Source: Streptomyces sp. R44 (GTDB lineage: Bacteria > Actinomycetota > Actinomycetes > Streptomycetales > Streptomycetaceae). From it: a DNA stretch of 64,000 bases. The stretch lies in the NCBI RefSeq assembly GCF_041053105.1, contig NZ_CP163444.1, positions 1 to 64,000 of the forward strand, in the 5' to 3' direction. The notes beneath the pieces were generated by a model, which did not search any database, was not told the DNA's origin, and saw only the letters and a program-made list of their open reading frames with translations. Position numbers and translations under genes: made by a program. This document shows, one piece after another, positions 53,019-61,865 of the stretch (positions within the stretch are counted from its first letter, which is position 1; each line of letters opens with the position of its first letter).

Positions 53019-55094
53019 CTACTCGCCCTCGTCGAAGACGGCGTCGCCGCCCTTGATGTGGCGGGCGGGGTTGTAGCCCTGTTCCATCAGGTCGACCGCC
53101 CATGTCATGGGCTGCGCGCCTTCCAGCTTCGCCCGGCCCGGTGTGGAGCCGAGGCGGAAGGCACCAGGGATCGGCTTGCCCGACTCGGCGTAGGGGAGGA
53201 AGTCCAGCGGGCTGGCGCTCACGGCGGGGTAGACGACGCAGTCGGAGAGGACCGCGAGCGGGTACATGCCGGTGAACTTGGCCATGTTGGCAAGCTTGCG
53301 GTGCATGTTGACCCTGGTCTTGGAGATGATCGCGTTGCGGATCCAGGGGGCCCAAGTGGGGCGCTGCATGGCCGGCCACTCCTCGCCGTCCTTGTAGCCC
53401 GCGCCCTGGGGTCCCTCGAAGAGCTTGCCGATGCCGCCCTTCACCGTTGCCTTGATCGCCGAAAGTACGGCGGCCATCGCCGGGTCGACCTGTTTGTGTA
53501 CCTCCATCGCCGCGAGAAACTCCGCGTCGGTGAGGTCGGGGGTGACGCCGAGATCGGCCAGGGTCTGGGCGTAGGCGGTCTTGAGCCGGTCGTGCCACGG
53601 GTCGAGGTAGGCACCGGTCTCGCGGCGCAGGTAGGCCTCCAGGATCTCGACGTCACAGCCGAGTTCCTGGGCGTAGGCGACGGTGTGTGTCTGGTACCAG
53701 GCAGGTCCTGTGGGGCGCTGGCCGGTCGGCGTGAACGGCGACGGCAGACGGGGGTCCAGGTCGATGTGGGAGAGGTCGACGAGCCAGGATCCGGGGACCT
53801 TGGGGTAGAACTTCGGGCGCACGAAATGGTCGGGTTCGGACAGGCCGACCATCAGGCGGGCGGTGGAGGCGAGGAAGGCGGTGTTGAGGTCGAGGCCGAC
53901 CGCGTACGGCAGCGCTGCCTCTTCACCGGTGAGCAGATCGATGTCGCGGACCCACTGGTACGCCTCTTCGTTGACGAAGCCGCCCGTCCAGCCGGACGAG
54001 ACGACGACCGGGTGTTCGGGGCGGGCCTCTGGAGGCGCCGGCGGCAGCGGCTCGGTTCCGAGGCTTCCGGCGTGGTGGCCACGGGTCCAGTTGCCGGTCT
54101 CTTCCTCGCGCACCGGGCGGGTCGGCGGGCGCAGCGCGGTCATCAGCTCCAGGCCGGAGACGGCCGTGGATCCGCGGGGGGTGATGACGCGCTGCGCGTA
54201 GATACCGAGGACGCGGGCGATGTCGGCCGGGTGCATCTCCGCCTCGGTGACGCCCGGCCAGGAGCGGGAGTCGAGGGCGTCCCAGGGCAGGATCGCGAGC
54301 TGGACACACTGGCGGTCGCGTCCCTTGGCCTTGCGGTAGATGCGCGGCCAGGGGCCGAAGCCGCGCTGCGTGAGCTGCCACTTGGCCTTCAACACCTGTC
54401 CGACGACCGGGTGATCGGGGGGCAGGCGCAGGCCGCGACGGTCTTCCAGGCGTTCAGGCAGAGCGAACTTCGCGGCCGCGGCCGCGGTCAGGACGATAAG
54501 GGGGTCGGAGTCCGTCCCGTAACGGTGGAGCTTCGGTGCCCCGAGACCGGACTCCCCCAGGGTCCACTCGACCAGGTCCACGATGGTGGTCGCCGGACAG
54601 TCCAGCACGACCCCGCCGATGCCGTACGCGACCCCGTCACCGTCCAGGACGGCAAGCGGCCCATTCGGGAAACGGGGATCGAACCCAGCCGCCGCCATCT
54701 CCTTCACAGCGAGGCGGGGAGGCTGGGGAGCTGGAGCGGAGACTGGTACGGGGGTAGGGGTGTGGGTGGGCACCGCTGGGGGGTGAGCGGTGCCGGCCGG
54801 AGGTGCGGAGTGCGGCCTGTGCGGGGTGGGGGGAACGGGGTGGCGTTGGGCCAGGCCCTCGAGGAGGCGGCGGTAGGCCGGGAGGCGTTCGGGTTTCGGC
54901 TCGGCGCGGCCCTCCTCCCACGCTTGAACGCTGGCGATGCGTACGCCGAGGGCCTGGGCCACCGCGGCCTGGGTGAGGCCGGCCGCTTCACGCAGGCGGA
55001 TTCGTTCCGCTGGGGCCGGCAGGACCTGGCCGGCTTCGACGGCGGCGAGGAGGGCGTCGACGGCGGCAAGGGGGTCGGACGGCTGGTTGCTCAT
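53019..55094 (-). CDS. tap: Telomere-associated protein Tap
   Basis: 691 residues. It has an N-terminal XRE-type HTH (LREAAGLTQAAVAQALGVRI ASVQAWEEGRAEP, about 28-60), a Pro-rich hinge (about 75-105), then the conserved Tap core: GIGGVVLDCPATTIVDLVEW TLGESGLG, LPPDHPVVGQVLKAKWQLTQ RGFGPWPRIYRKAKGRDRQC, LPYAVGLDLNTAFLASTARL, and VKGGIGKLFEGPQGAGYKDG EEW. The core resembles a DNA-polymerase-like fold. Tap binds the telomeric 3' overhang and recruits Tpg. The start at 55094 was chosen because homology begins there. Confidence 0.93.
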   Translation of the reverse strand: MSNQPSDPLAAVDALLAAVEAGQVLPAPAERIRLREAAGLTQAAVAQALGVRIASVQAWEEGRAEPKPERLPAYRRLLEGLAQRHPVPPTPHRPHSAPPAGTAHPPAVPTHTPTPVPVSAPAPQPPRLAVKEMAAAGFDPRFPNGPLAVLDGDGVAYGIGGVVLDCPATTIVDLVEWTLGESGLGAPKLHRYGTDSDPLIVLTAAAAAKFALPERLEDRRGLRLPPDHPVVGQVLKAKWQLTQRGFGPWPRIYRKAKGRDRQCVQLAILPWDALDSRSWPGVTEAEMHPADIARVLGIYAQRVITPRGSTAVSGLELMTALRPPTRPVREEETGNWTRGHHAGSLGTEPLPPAPPEARPEHPVVVSSGWTGGFVNEEAYQWVRDIDLLTGEEAALPYAVGLDLNTAFLASTARLMVGLSEPDHFVRPKFYPKVPGSWLVDLSHIDLDPRLPSPFTPTGQRPTGPAWYQTHTVAYAQELGCDVEILEAYLRRETGAYLDPWHDRLKTAYAQTLADLGVTPDLTDAEFLAAMEVHKQVDPAMAAVLSAIKATVKGGIGKLFEGPQGAGYKDGEEWPAMQRPTWAPWIRNAIISKTRVNMHRKLANMAKFTGMYPLAVLSDCVVYPAVSASPLDFLPYAESGKPIPGAFRLGSTPGRAKLEGAQPMTWAVDLMEQGYNPARHIKGGDAVFDEGE

Positions 55095-55120
55095 GGGAAA
55101 GGGGTGTCTCCTGCCTCGTC

Positions 55121-55534
55121 TTACCGGATGCCCTGGCGGATCTCTTCGAGGCGGGTCATCAGTCGCTGGTAGCGCTGGGATGCGGCCTGGGACGATTTCA
55201 TCCCCTGATGGCGGGCGATCTCCCGCCATTCCATCCCGCGGCGGCGGGCTTCGATGACGACCTGCGTCTCCAACCGGTCGAGAGCGGTGCGCATGTTCTC
55301 GAACAGTCCCAGGGCCGCGGCGACATCCTCGTCGTCGGGGACTGTGTGCTGCCCTGCCGTGCCGGTGGGGGCCACGTGCGCCAGCAGCCCTTCCAGAAGG
55401 GCGACGTCACGCCGCAGGCTCTTGCCGAGAGCGCCTTCGGCCGACGGAGAAGACGCGGCGGTGTCATCAGCAGGAGTGCGGTGCGTGGAAGCGGTTTTCC
55501 TGCGGGGGGCGGGTGTCCCTGTGCCGTCGGACAT
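55121..55534 (-). CDS. Small HTH protein of the telomere operon
   Basis: 137 residues. Disordered N-terminus, helical middle (RRDVALLEGLLAHVAP; LGLFENMRTALDRLETQVVI) and a C-terminal sigma-70-region-4-like or RsiB-like HTH (EARRRGMEWREIARHQGMKS SQAASQRYQRLMTRLEEIRQ). It is 26 bp upstream of tap on the same strand, so it is likely co-transcribed. A strong palindrome lies 24 bp upstream of its start, so it may be an autoregulator of the operon. I know no named family. Confidence 0.7.
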   Translation of the reverse strand: MSDGTGTPAPRRKTASTHRTPADDTAASSPSAEGALGKSLRRDVALLEGLLAHVAPTGTAGQHTVPDDEDVAAALGLFENMRTALDRLETQVVIEARRRGMEWREIARHQGMKSSQAASQRYQRLMTRLEEIRQGIR

Positions 55535-55557
55535 GACACCACCCTATCCCATGACCC

Positions 55558-55584
55558 AATGAAACAACGTTCTGTTGTTTCATT
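55558..55584. promoter_or_regulatory. 27-bp AT-rich palindrome upstream of the telomere operon
   Basis: AATGAAACAAC, 5 bases, GTTGTTTCATT: perfect 11-bp arms, far below local GC. Its place just upstream of the first operon gene makes it a likely operator of the tap-tpg unit. Confidence 0.8.
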
Positions 55585-55764
55585 GGTGGCCGTGTTGCGC
55601 CACCCGCCGACACCTCACCAGCACATCGCGGCCGGGGCACAGCCCGGGCCGTGGTCCACGCCGGCACGACGGCGTCCGGGACTCCGTGGCACCGCAGGGC
55701 GGGTAGTTCCGGAGAGGGTGTACCGCGCGGCTGTGCCGGCAGGCGTTCGGTACACCCTCGGCTG

Positions 55765-58700
55765 CTACACGTCGGTGCCCGTCAGGGGGCGCAGGGTGGA
55801 GCCGTCGCGGTGCTTCCTGACGTTGAGCTGGCTGGGGATGCGGCGGCTGAGTTCGGGGACGTGGCTGACGATCCCGACGGTGCGGTTGCCTGCCCGGAGC
55901 TGGTCGAGGACGTCCATCACGTCCTGGAGGTTCTGTTCGTCGAGGGTGCCGAACCCTTCGTCGATGAAGAGGGTTCCCAGCCGACGTCCGCCGGCTTCCT
56001 GTGTGACGACATCGGCCAGGCCGAGAGCGAGCGCGAGGGAAGCGGTGAAGGTTTCGCCTCCGGAGAGGGTGGAGGTCTCACGTTCGGTGCCGGTCCAGGT
56101 GTCGAGGACCCGCAGGCCGAGGCCGGCCTTCAGACGGCCGCGGCGGCCGGCCTCCTTTTCGTCGCTGTGGACGAGGAGGTAGCGCTCCGAGGTCATGTTC
56201 TGCAGGCGGGTGTTGGCCGCGGCGGCGATCTCCTCCAGGCGTGCGGCCAGGACGTAGGCCTCGAGTTCCATGCTGAGGGTGTTGGCTGTGGAGTTGGCCG
56301 AGGCGATGGAGGCCAGGCGGTCGGTGATGCGGTGACTCTGCTGGAGGGGTTCGATGCCGGCGAGGCGGGTCTCGATACCGGCGGCCAGCTCGGTCAGCGC
56401 CGTGACGCGCTCCTCGGCGCGGCGCAAGGCGCCTGCGGTGTCCTTGAGACGTGCTTCGGCCTGCTGGAGGGCGCGGGCCGCAGCCGTGGGGTCGGCGGCG
56501 GGCTGCAGGCTTGCCTCCACCAGGCCGGGGTCGGTGAGGATGCTGGTGACGATGGCGTCCGCCCTGCCCCACTGTTCGAGGTCCTCGGCCCACTGCTGGA
56601 GGAGTGTGGGGGTTCGCAGTGCTCCGGCTGCGTCGTCGCGGCTGGTGAAGCCGGCGTCGTGGGCGGCCTTGTCAGCCGCGGTGAGTGCCTCGTGGTGGCG
56701 GGCTTCTGCGTCTTGGGTGGCCTGTGCGGCGGCGATCGCGCGGTCGAGGCGCTCGGCCGTACTGGTGAGATCGGCCAGGCGTTCTCGGAGGCTCAGGTGG
56801 CCGGCGCGGGCGTCGTCGAGGGTGCGGGCGAGGTCTGCCTGCTGCTGGGCCAGTGTCCGGCTGCGGGTCTGGCACTCGGTCAGCAGATCCCTTGCTTCCT
56901 GGTGCAGTCGGGTGCGGGTGTCGTGTTCGGTGCGCAGGCGGGCGAGTTCGTCTCGTGCGGCGGGCAGGCCGGCGGCGGTGTCGCAGGCTTCCTGATAAGC
57001 GGTGCGGGCTTGTTCCAGGGTGGTGGCGAGTTCGGCTGCGGGGGTGGTGCCGGCGGAGCCGAGGGCCATGGCGTGTTCTTCGGCCAGCTCCGCATGCTCG
57101 CGGTCCGCTGTCGTGCGGGCTTGTTCGGCCTGCTCGTGCAGGGTGTGGGCCTTGTTCTCGTCCTCTCGTGTGGGCTGGTCGTCCCGGGGGCGGGCGGGGG
57201 CCGGGTGTTCGGGAGAGCCGCAGACGGTGCAGGGCATTCCGGGGCTGAGTCGGGCGGCGAGCTCTCCGGCCATGCCCTCCAGGCGGCTCTCCCGCAGGTC
57301 GAGCCATTCCTGCTTCGCCTTCAGTGCTTGTGCGGCGCGGAGAGTCTTTTCTTCCGAGGCGGCTGCAAGGCGTGTGGCCAGGCTGTCGCGCTGGAGTGCG
57401 GCCCCGTAGCGGGCGGTGGCGTCGCTCACGGTGCGCTCGAGGTGGGCGATGCTGTCCGCCGCCCTGTTCATGTCGCCGACGGCGCCGGCGTGCCGGTCCT
57501 CTGCCGCGGGCCATGCGGCGAGCCACTCTCCGGCCTCGTCGAGGTCCGCGTGTGCCTGCTGTTCCTCGGCGGCGAGGCCGTCGAGCTGGATGCCGAGGTG
57601 GGTGTGGAGCCGTTCGTCGGGAATCAGACCTTCGATCCGGCCTCGTTCGGCGTGCCTGCGCTCGAGATGCGCGCCCAGGTGGTGCAGGTCTTCCTGCTGG
57701 TGTTCCAGGGCGAGCAGGGCCCGGGCCTGCAGTTCGCCGGCGCGGGCTTCCTGCAGTGCTGCAGCGGTGCGGTCCAGGGCGTCGAGCAGGGGCCGCACCG
57801 TCTGGGCGCTTCGGCCGCGGTCGAGTTCTTCGCGCAGCCGGGTATGACCGGCGGCGTGTTCGTCGAGTTCGGTACGGCGGGCGTGGGCATCGCGGTGCCT
57901 GGTCTGCCGTTCGGCCAGGTCGGTCGCCTTGTCGTGGTTGCGCTTGGCCTCGTCGTGTTCGTCGTCGCTGCGGACGGCGTCGGCCTTTGCCGCGGCCGAT
58001 GCTTTCTGGGAGAGGGTGAGGAGCTGCTGGGTCCAGGTGAGGATCGCGGCGGGATCGTCGGCGTCGGGGCGGGTGGGAGTCTCGCCGTCCTGCGCGTGGA
58101 GGGTGCGTGTCTCCTGGTCGGTCCGTTCGGCCAGCTGCCGGATCTCGGTGAGGGCCTCGTCGAGTTTCTTGCGCGTGTCTTTGCTGCGGGTGGTCAGCCA
58201 GGTCTGCAGTTCCTGGAAGCGGCCGGTACCGAAAAGGCGGCGCAGCAGGCCGGCCCGGTCCTTGGCGTCGGAGCGGAGGAACTTGGCGAAGTCGCCCTGG
58301 GGCAGGAGGACGACCTGGCAGAACTGTTCCTTGTTCAGACCCAGGGCGGCTTCGATCTCCCGGGCCGCGTCCTGGACGTTGGCGCTGACAGGGTCCCACT
58401 GGTCGTGGCCGTCGGTGGTTGTGGTGTGCCGGTGGAGCTGGACGGTGGCCTCGTCGGTGACGAAGCCGCTCTTGGCGCGGGTGCTGGGGCGCTCCTGCTT
58501 GGGAGTTCGGGTGATCCTCAGGCGGCGGCCGGCTGCGCTGAAGTCGAGGGTGACGGCGGTGCGGGTGGCTGTGGGGGCGTGGTCGCTGCGCAGGCGGTGG
58601 GTGGGGCGGATTCCGGGCACGGTGCCGTAGAGGGCGAAGCAGACGGCGTCCAGGACGCTGGTCTTGCCGGCTCCGGTGTCGCCGCGCAGGAGGAACAGGC

Positions 58701-58785
58701 CATTGCCGGCCAGGGTGTCGAAGTCGACCGTTTCGGTGCGGGCGAAGGGGCCGAAGGCCTGGACGGTCAGGTGGTGCAGGTGCAT
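55765..58785 (-). CDS. sbcC: SbcC/Rad50-like exonuclease subunit
   Basis: 1006 residues. Walker A RGDTGAGKTSVLDAV (about 34-48) is followed by a long coiled coil with the zinc-hook CTVCGSPEHP near its middle. The C-terminal signature is LSGGETFTASLALALGLADV and Walker B LGTLFIDEGFGTLD. It pairs with SbcD to process DNA ends and hairpins. Its ATG overlaps the sbcD stop by one base (TGATG). It lies 180 bp beyond the telomere operon on the same strand. Confidence 0.95.
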   Translation of the reverse strand: MHLHHLTVQAFGPFARTETVDFDTLAGNGLFLLRGDTGAGKTSVLDAVCFALYGTVPGIRPTHRLRSDHAPTATRTAVTLDFSAAGRRLRITRTPKQERPSTRAKSGFVTDEATVQLHRHTTTTDGHDQWDPVSANVQDAAREIEAALGLNKEQFCQVVLLPQGDFAKFLRSDAKDRAGLLRRLFGTGRFQELQTWLTTRSKDTRKKLDEALTEIRQLAERTDQETRTLHAQDGETPTRPDADDPAAILTWTQQLLTLSQKASAAAKADAVRSDDEHDEAKRNHDKATDLAERQTRHRDAHARRTELDEHAAGHTRLREELDRGRSAQTVRPLLDALDRTAAALQEARAGELQARALLALEHQQEDLHHLGAHLERRHAERGRIEGLIPDERLHTHLGIQLDGLAAEEQQAHADLDEAGEWLAAWPAAEDRHAGAVGDMNRAADSIAHLERTVSDATARYGAALQRDSLATRLAAASEEKTLRAAQALKAKQEWLDLRESRLEGMAGELAARLSPGMPCTVCGSPEHPAPARPRDDQPTREDENKAHTLHEQAEQARTTADREHAELAEEHAMALGSAGTTPAAELATTLEQARTAYQEACDTAAGLPAARDELARLRTEHDTRTRLHQEARDLLTECQTRSRTLAQQQADLARTLDDARAGHLSLRERLADLTSTAERLDRAIAAAQATQDAEARHHEALTAADKAAHDAGFTSRDDAAGALRTPTLLQQWAEDLEQWGRADAIVTSILTDPGLVEASLQPAADPTAAARALQQAEARLKDTAGALRRAEERVTALTELAAGIETRLAGIEPLQQSHRITDRLASIASANSTANTLSMELEAYVLAARLEEIAAAANTRLQNMTSERYLLVHSDEKEAGRRGRLKAGLGLRVLDTWTGTERETSTLSGGETFTASLALALGLADVVTQEAGGRRLGTLFIDEGFGTLDEQNLQDVMDVLDQLRAGNRTVGIVSHVPELSRRIPSQLNVRKHRDGSTLRPLTGTDV

Positions 58786-59936
58786 CAGTGGGCCTCTCGT
58801 GCCGCGGCCTGGATACGGACGCTTTCCAGTCCTTCGCGCAGCAGATCCTGCTCTGCGGCGGTTGCGGGAACGTTGGTCACGTGCTCGACGAAGCCGAGGG
58901 CGATGTCGTGGTCGCTGCGGCCGTTGACACGGGTGCCGTAGGACTCGTCGCTCGTGTGGTGGCCGGCGGTGAAGCTGAGCTTGAGAGTGTGGGGGAAGCG
59001 TTCCTTGAGGCGTTCCATGGCCATGTGCGGGCGGTCGGGATCGGTGAGGGTGATGTGAAGCCAGGAGCTTTCGTGCTCGGTGTGCCGGGGATCGGTGAGC
59101 AGGGCGTCCACGGTTCCGGTGAGCCGGGCAAGGCGCCGGGGCACGGGGCACCGGACCTGCTGTGCGCTCAGGCGGGCCTCACTGTCCAGGTCGATGAGCC
59201 ACATCGCCTTGGGGTGATCTGCTTCGGAGAAGGAGTAGGCCAGAGGCGATCCGCTGTATCGGACACGATCGGTGATCTTCTGGCAGCGGTGCAGGTGTCC
59301 CAGCGCGACGTAGTCGACGCCGTCGAACACCGAGGCGCTGACGGAAGGGACGCCGCCGGCGGTGATGTCGCGTTCGCTCTCACTGGGTTCAGCGCCGGTG
59401 ACGAAGGCATGGGCAAGGACGACGGACCGTGTGTCGCGACGGGTGGCGAGGTCGGCCCGTACCTGGTCCATCGCCGCGTCGAGGACGGCCTGATGGGTGG
59501 GCTTGTCCGCGTCGAAATGGGCCTGGACCAGGCCGGGTTCGAGGTAGGGAAGTCCGTAGAACGCCACCGGCCCGTGCTCGTCGTGCAGCACCGCCGGGCG
59601 GGCGCAGTCATCCACCGCGGTGCGGAGGTGGATTCCAGCGCGTTCGATCAGGCGGGCGTTGACCCCCAGCCGGCGCGGCGAGTCATGGTTGCCGCTGATC
59701 ATCACCAGCGGCACCCGCATGCCGGCGAGTTCTTCCAGGACCTGGTCGAACAGGCCGATCGCATCCAGCGGCGGGATGGCCCGGTCGAACACATCACCCG
59801 CCACCGCCACGACATCGACGCGATACTCCCGGACGGTGTCCAGGAGGAACCGGAGGAAATGGTGCTGCTCGTCGATGAGCGGCACACGGTGAAGCTGACG
59901 GCCCAGATGCCAGTCGGAGGTATGCAGAATCCTCAT
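58785..59936 (-). CDS. sbcD: SbcD/Mre11-like nuclease subunit
   Basis: 383 residues. Metallophosphoesterase motifs are RILHTSDWHLGR (Asp8, His10), VVAVAGDVFDRA, MISGNHDSPRRLG and LAHAFVTG with LGHLHRCQ. The C-terminal capping part ends EGLESVRIQAAAREAH. It cuts DNA ends as a complex with SbcC. The start at 59936 gives the family N-terminus MRILHTSDWH. A palindrome lies 55 bp upstream. Confidence 0.95.
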   Translation of the reverse strand: MRILHTSDWHLGRQLHRVPLIDEQHHFLRFLLDTVREYRVDVVAVAGDVFDRAIPPLDAIGLFDQVLEELAGMRVPLVMISGNHDSPRRLGVNARLIERAGIHLRTAVDDCARPAVLHDEHGPVAFYGLPYLEPGLVQAHFDADKPTHQAVLDAAMDQVRADLATRRDTRSVVLAHAFVTGAEPSESERDITAGGVPSVSASVFDGVDYVALGHLHRCQKITDRVRYSGSPLAYSFSEADHPKAMWLIDLDSEARLSAQQVRCPVPRRLARLTGTVDALLTDPRHTEHESSWLHITLTDPDRPHMAMERLKERFPHTLKLSFTAGHHTSDESYGTRVNGRSDHDIALGFVEHVTNVPATAAEQDLLREGLESVRIQAAAREAH

Positions 59937-60361
59937 GCGCACACACCGTAACCACAAAGGCCAACACTGTGGGCGGATTTCATGACGAATGATCCTTTCG
60001 AAGGATCTCCCTCCCGACAGCGACTCACCGACGCCGAGGTGTCACCGGGCAGGCAAGAGAAGGGAAGGGCACAAGAAGAAGGGAGGTTCGCAGGGCCCGG
60101 CACGGCCACAACCAGGCGCCCACGCCCGGGTCCCCTCGATACCGGCATGGATCTCTACGCCCGCGCGAGGGCGGTGCCCGGCGGCCGGCCCGCCACCGGC
60201 GGCCGGTCCGGAAAGTCCCGCCGTCTACCGCAGGCCAGGGGCTACGGGGTCCCGATGCCGTGCACGCGCACGGCGGGCGTGGGCGGCCCGCCGTCACAGG
60301 GGCCGGAAAATCCCGCCCGCCTGCCCGCGGCGCATGGCCCGCGGGCGTCCTGGCGTGGCGA
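59937..60361. other. Intergenic region upstream of sbcD
   Basis: About 425 bp. It holds the palindrome at 59991-60007 and otherwise Arg/Pro/Gly-coding noise. No gene supported. Confidence 0.4.
59991..60007. promoter_or_regulatory. 17-bp palindrome upstream of sbcD
   Basis: GATCCTTTCGAAGGATC is a perfect inverted repeat with 7-bp arms around TCG (symmetric in TTCGAA). A candidate operator of the sbcDC operon. Confidence 0.55.
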
Positions 60362-60758
60362 TCAGGAGTGCCAGACGTCGCAAGCCAGCCGGGACTTTCC
60401 GGGCTCGGTCCAGGACAGCGGGAGAGTGTCGCCGACCGGGCGGGAACCTGTGCGGGGGCCGGGCACGGTGAGCGCCGGGTGGTCGAGCAGCAGGGTGAGC
60501 GTCCGCGTCTGAGGCGGGTAGCCGCCGGTCAGGCCGGTGAGGAAGTCGGCAGCCTTGATCCGGCGGGTGGGCTTGGTCGTGGCGTCTTCCAGCACGCCAC
60601 TGGCAGCGAGCCTTCCCCGCCACCTCCCCGATGCGCTCCACATCCCGCCAGGCAGCCGCGGCGCCGGCCTCGACCCGCCCGGCGGCCACCGTGACGACCC
60701 GGCTCAGCAGGTAGCTGACCGGGGGGACATCGCCGTCGGGGAACGTGTCCGTGGCCAC
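60362..60758 (-). pseudogene. Hypothetical gene with a frameshift
   Basis: Frame 1 gives MATDTFPDGDVPPVSYLLSR VVTVAAGRVEAGAAAAWRDV ERIGEVAGKA. Frame 2 continues GVLEDATTKPTRRIKAADFL, TGLTGGYPPQTRTLTLLLDH PALTVPG and ends KSRLACDVWHS. The two halves read as one about 125-residue protein broken near 60600. I do not recognise the family. Confidence 0.45.
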
Positions 60759-60995
60759 GGCCCGGCGAGCCGCCTGATTCCTGGCCGCACGGAAAGCGGG
60801 CGGGACTGCGAGCAGGGACCAAAGCAGTCCGACCTCCTAAAGATCACCCATGCGCCAGCTCGAAGTCGCCGAGCATCACAGCCGGAGCGTCGGCAACCAG
60901 GCCGCCGACGGCCGGCAGCGCCGGGTCGGGCCGGGAGCGCCCCTGTGGGAGAACACCGCGGGCCGGGGGGGTGACGCGGGTCCCGTCGATCCCTA

Positions 60996-61011
60996 TACTC
61001 GTAGACGAGTA
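60996..61011. promoter_or_regulatory. Candidate PadR operator
   Basis: TACTCGT AG ACGAGTA, perfect 7-bp arms. It overlaps a TATACT -10-like hexamer (60994-60999) 25 bp before the PadR start. A position over the promoter implies autorepression. Confidence 0.65.
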
Positions 61012-61035
61012 CTCGGATACGACTATGGAGCTGTA

Positions 61036-61683
61036 GTGAAGAGGCGCAAGGTTTCCAATCTGCTCGGGCTGGCGGTGCTCTCCTCACTGATGGAGCGGCC
61101 GATGCACCCCTACGAGGTGGCCTCGGTGCTGCGGGCCCGTGGGAAGGAGGCCGACATGGAGATCAAGATCGGCTCTCTCTACACCGTGGTGGGGAACCTC
61201 GCCCGACACGGCTTCATCGAGGTCGCGGAGTCCGGCCGGGAGGGCGCCCTGCCCGAGCGGACGGTCTACCGGATCACCGACGCGGGCCGCGAGGAGCTGC
61301 TGGACTGGGTGCGGGAGCTGATCTCCACCCCGCAGGCGGAGCCACGCCGGTTCAAGGCGGGCCTGTCGGTGTTCGCGGTCGTGGGCCCCGACCAGGCCGC
61401 AGCCCTGCTGCGGGAGCGCCTCGCGGCTCTGGAGCAGGGCACCGAGGCGCTGCGCGCAGCCGCGGCCGAGCACGCCGCTTTCGTGCCGCGGCTGTTCCTG
61501 GTCGAGGACGAGTACGAGATCGCCATGCGCGAGGCGGAGCAGGCGTGGGTCCGCGCGCTGCTCGAGGAGTTGACGTCCGGATCGTTCCCGGGCCTGGCCG
61601 AGTGGCGGGCCTGGGAGACGACCGGTCAGGCCCCGGCCGCGACACCGGGGCCGAAGGACCGGGGGGCGCCCCCGGCGAACTGA
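61036..61683 (+). CDS. PadR-family transcriptional regulator
   Basis: 215 residues, GTG start with GGAG upstream. The N-terminal winged helix reads SNLLGLAVLSSLMERPMHPY EVASVLRARG, MEIKIGSLYTVVGNLARHGF IEVAES and ERTVYRITDAGREELLDWVR. The C-terminal dimerisation helices (about 110-190) are present, so it is a PadR-s1/AcrR-like long form. It probably senses a phenolic or drug-like ligand and controls the downstream monooxygenase. Confidence 0.9.
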   Translation: MKRRKVSNLLGLAVLSSLMERPMHPYEVASVLRARGKEADMEIKIGSLYTVVGNLARHGFIEVAESGREGALPERTVYRITDAGREELLDWVRELISTPQAEPRRFKAGLSVFAVVGPDQAAALLRERLAALEQGTEALRAAAAEHAAFVPRLFLVEDEYEIAMREAEQAWVRALLEELTSGSFPGLAEWRAWETTGQAPAATPGPKDRGAPPAN

Positions 61684-61865
61684 TCAAAGGGGCCCGGCGC
61701 GGTGTTCCCGCACCGACACCGGGCCCTCGAATCCCGAACCGGTCACCTGGACAGGAGAATCCGGCCACGAGATGGCAACGGCAACGATAGCCGGACTCTC
61801 CACCCGGGCGGTACACCACGCCCCGGTGCGCAGGCGCGCCCCGGAGGCATCTTCCGTGGGGAGAG

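Noticed and set aside
52833..55172. 779-residue plus-strand open frame across tap
   Set aside because: Antisense shadow; the minus strand encodes the complete Tap protein.
55651..58941. 1096-residue plus-strand open frame across sbcC
   Set aside because: Antisense shadow of high-GC coding; Gly/Val/Ala-rich composition with no domain, while the minus strand encodes all SbcC motifs.
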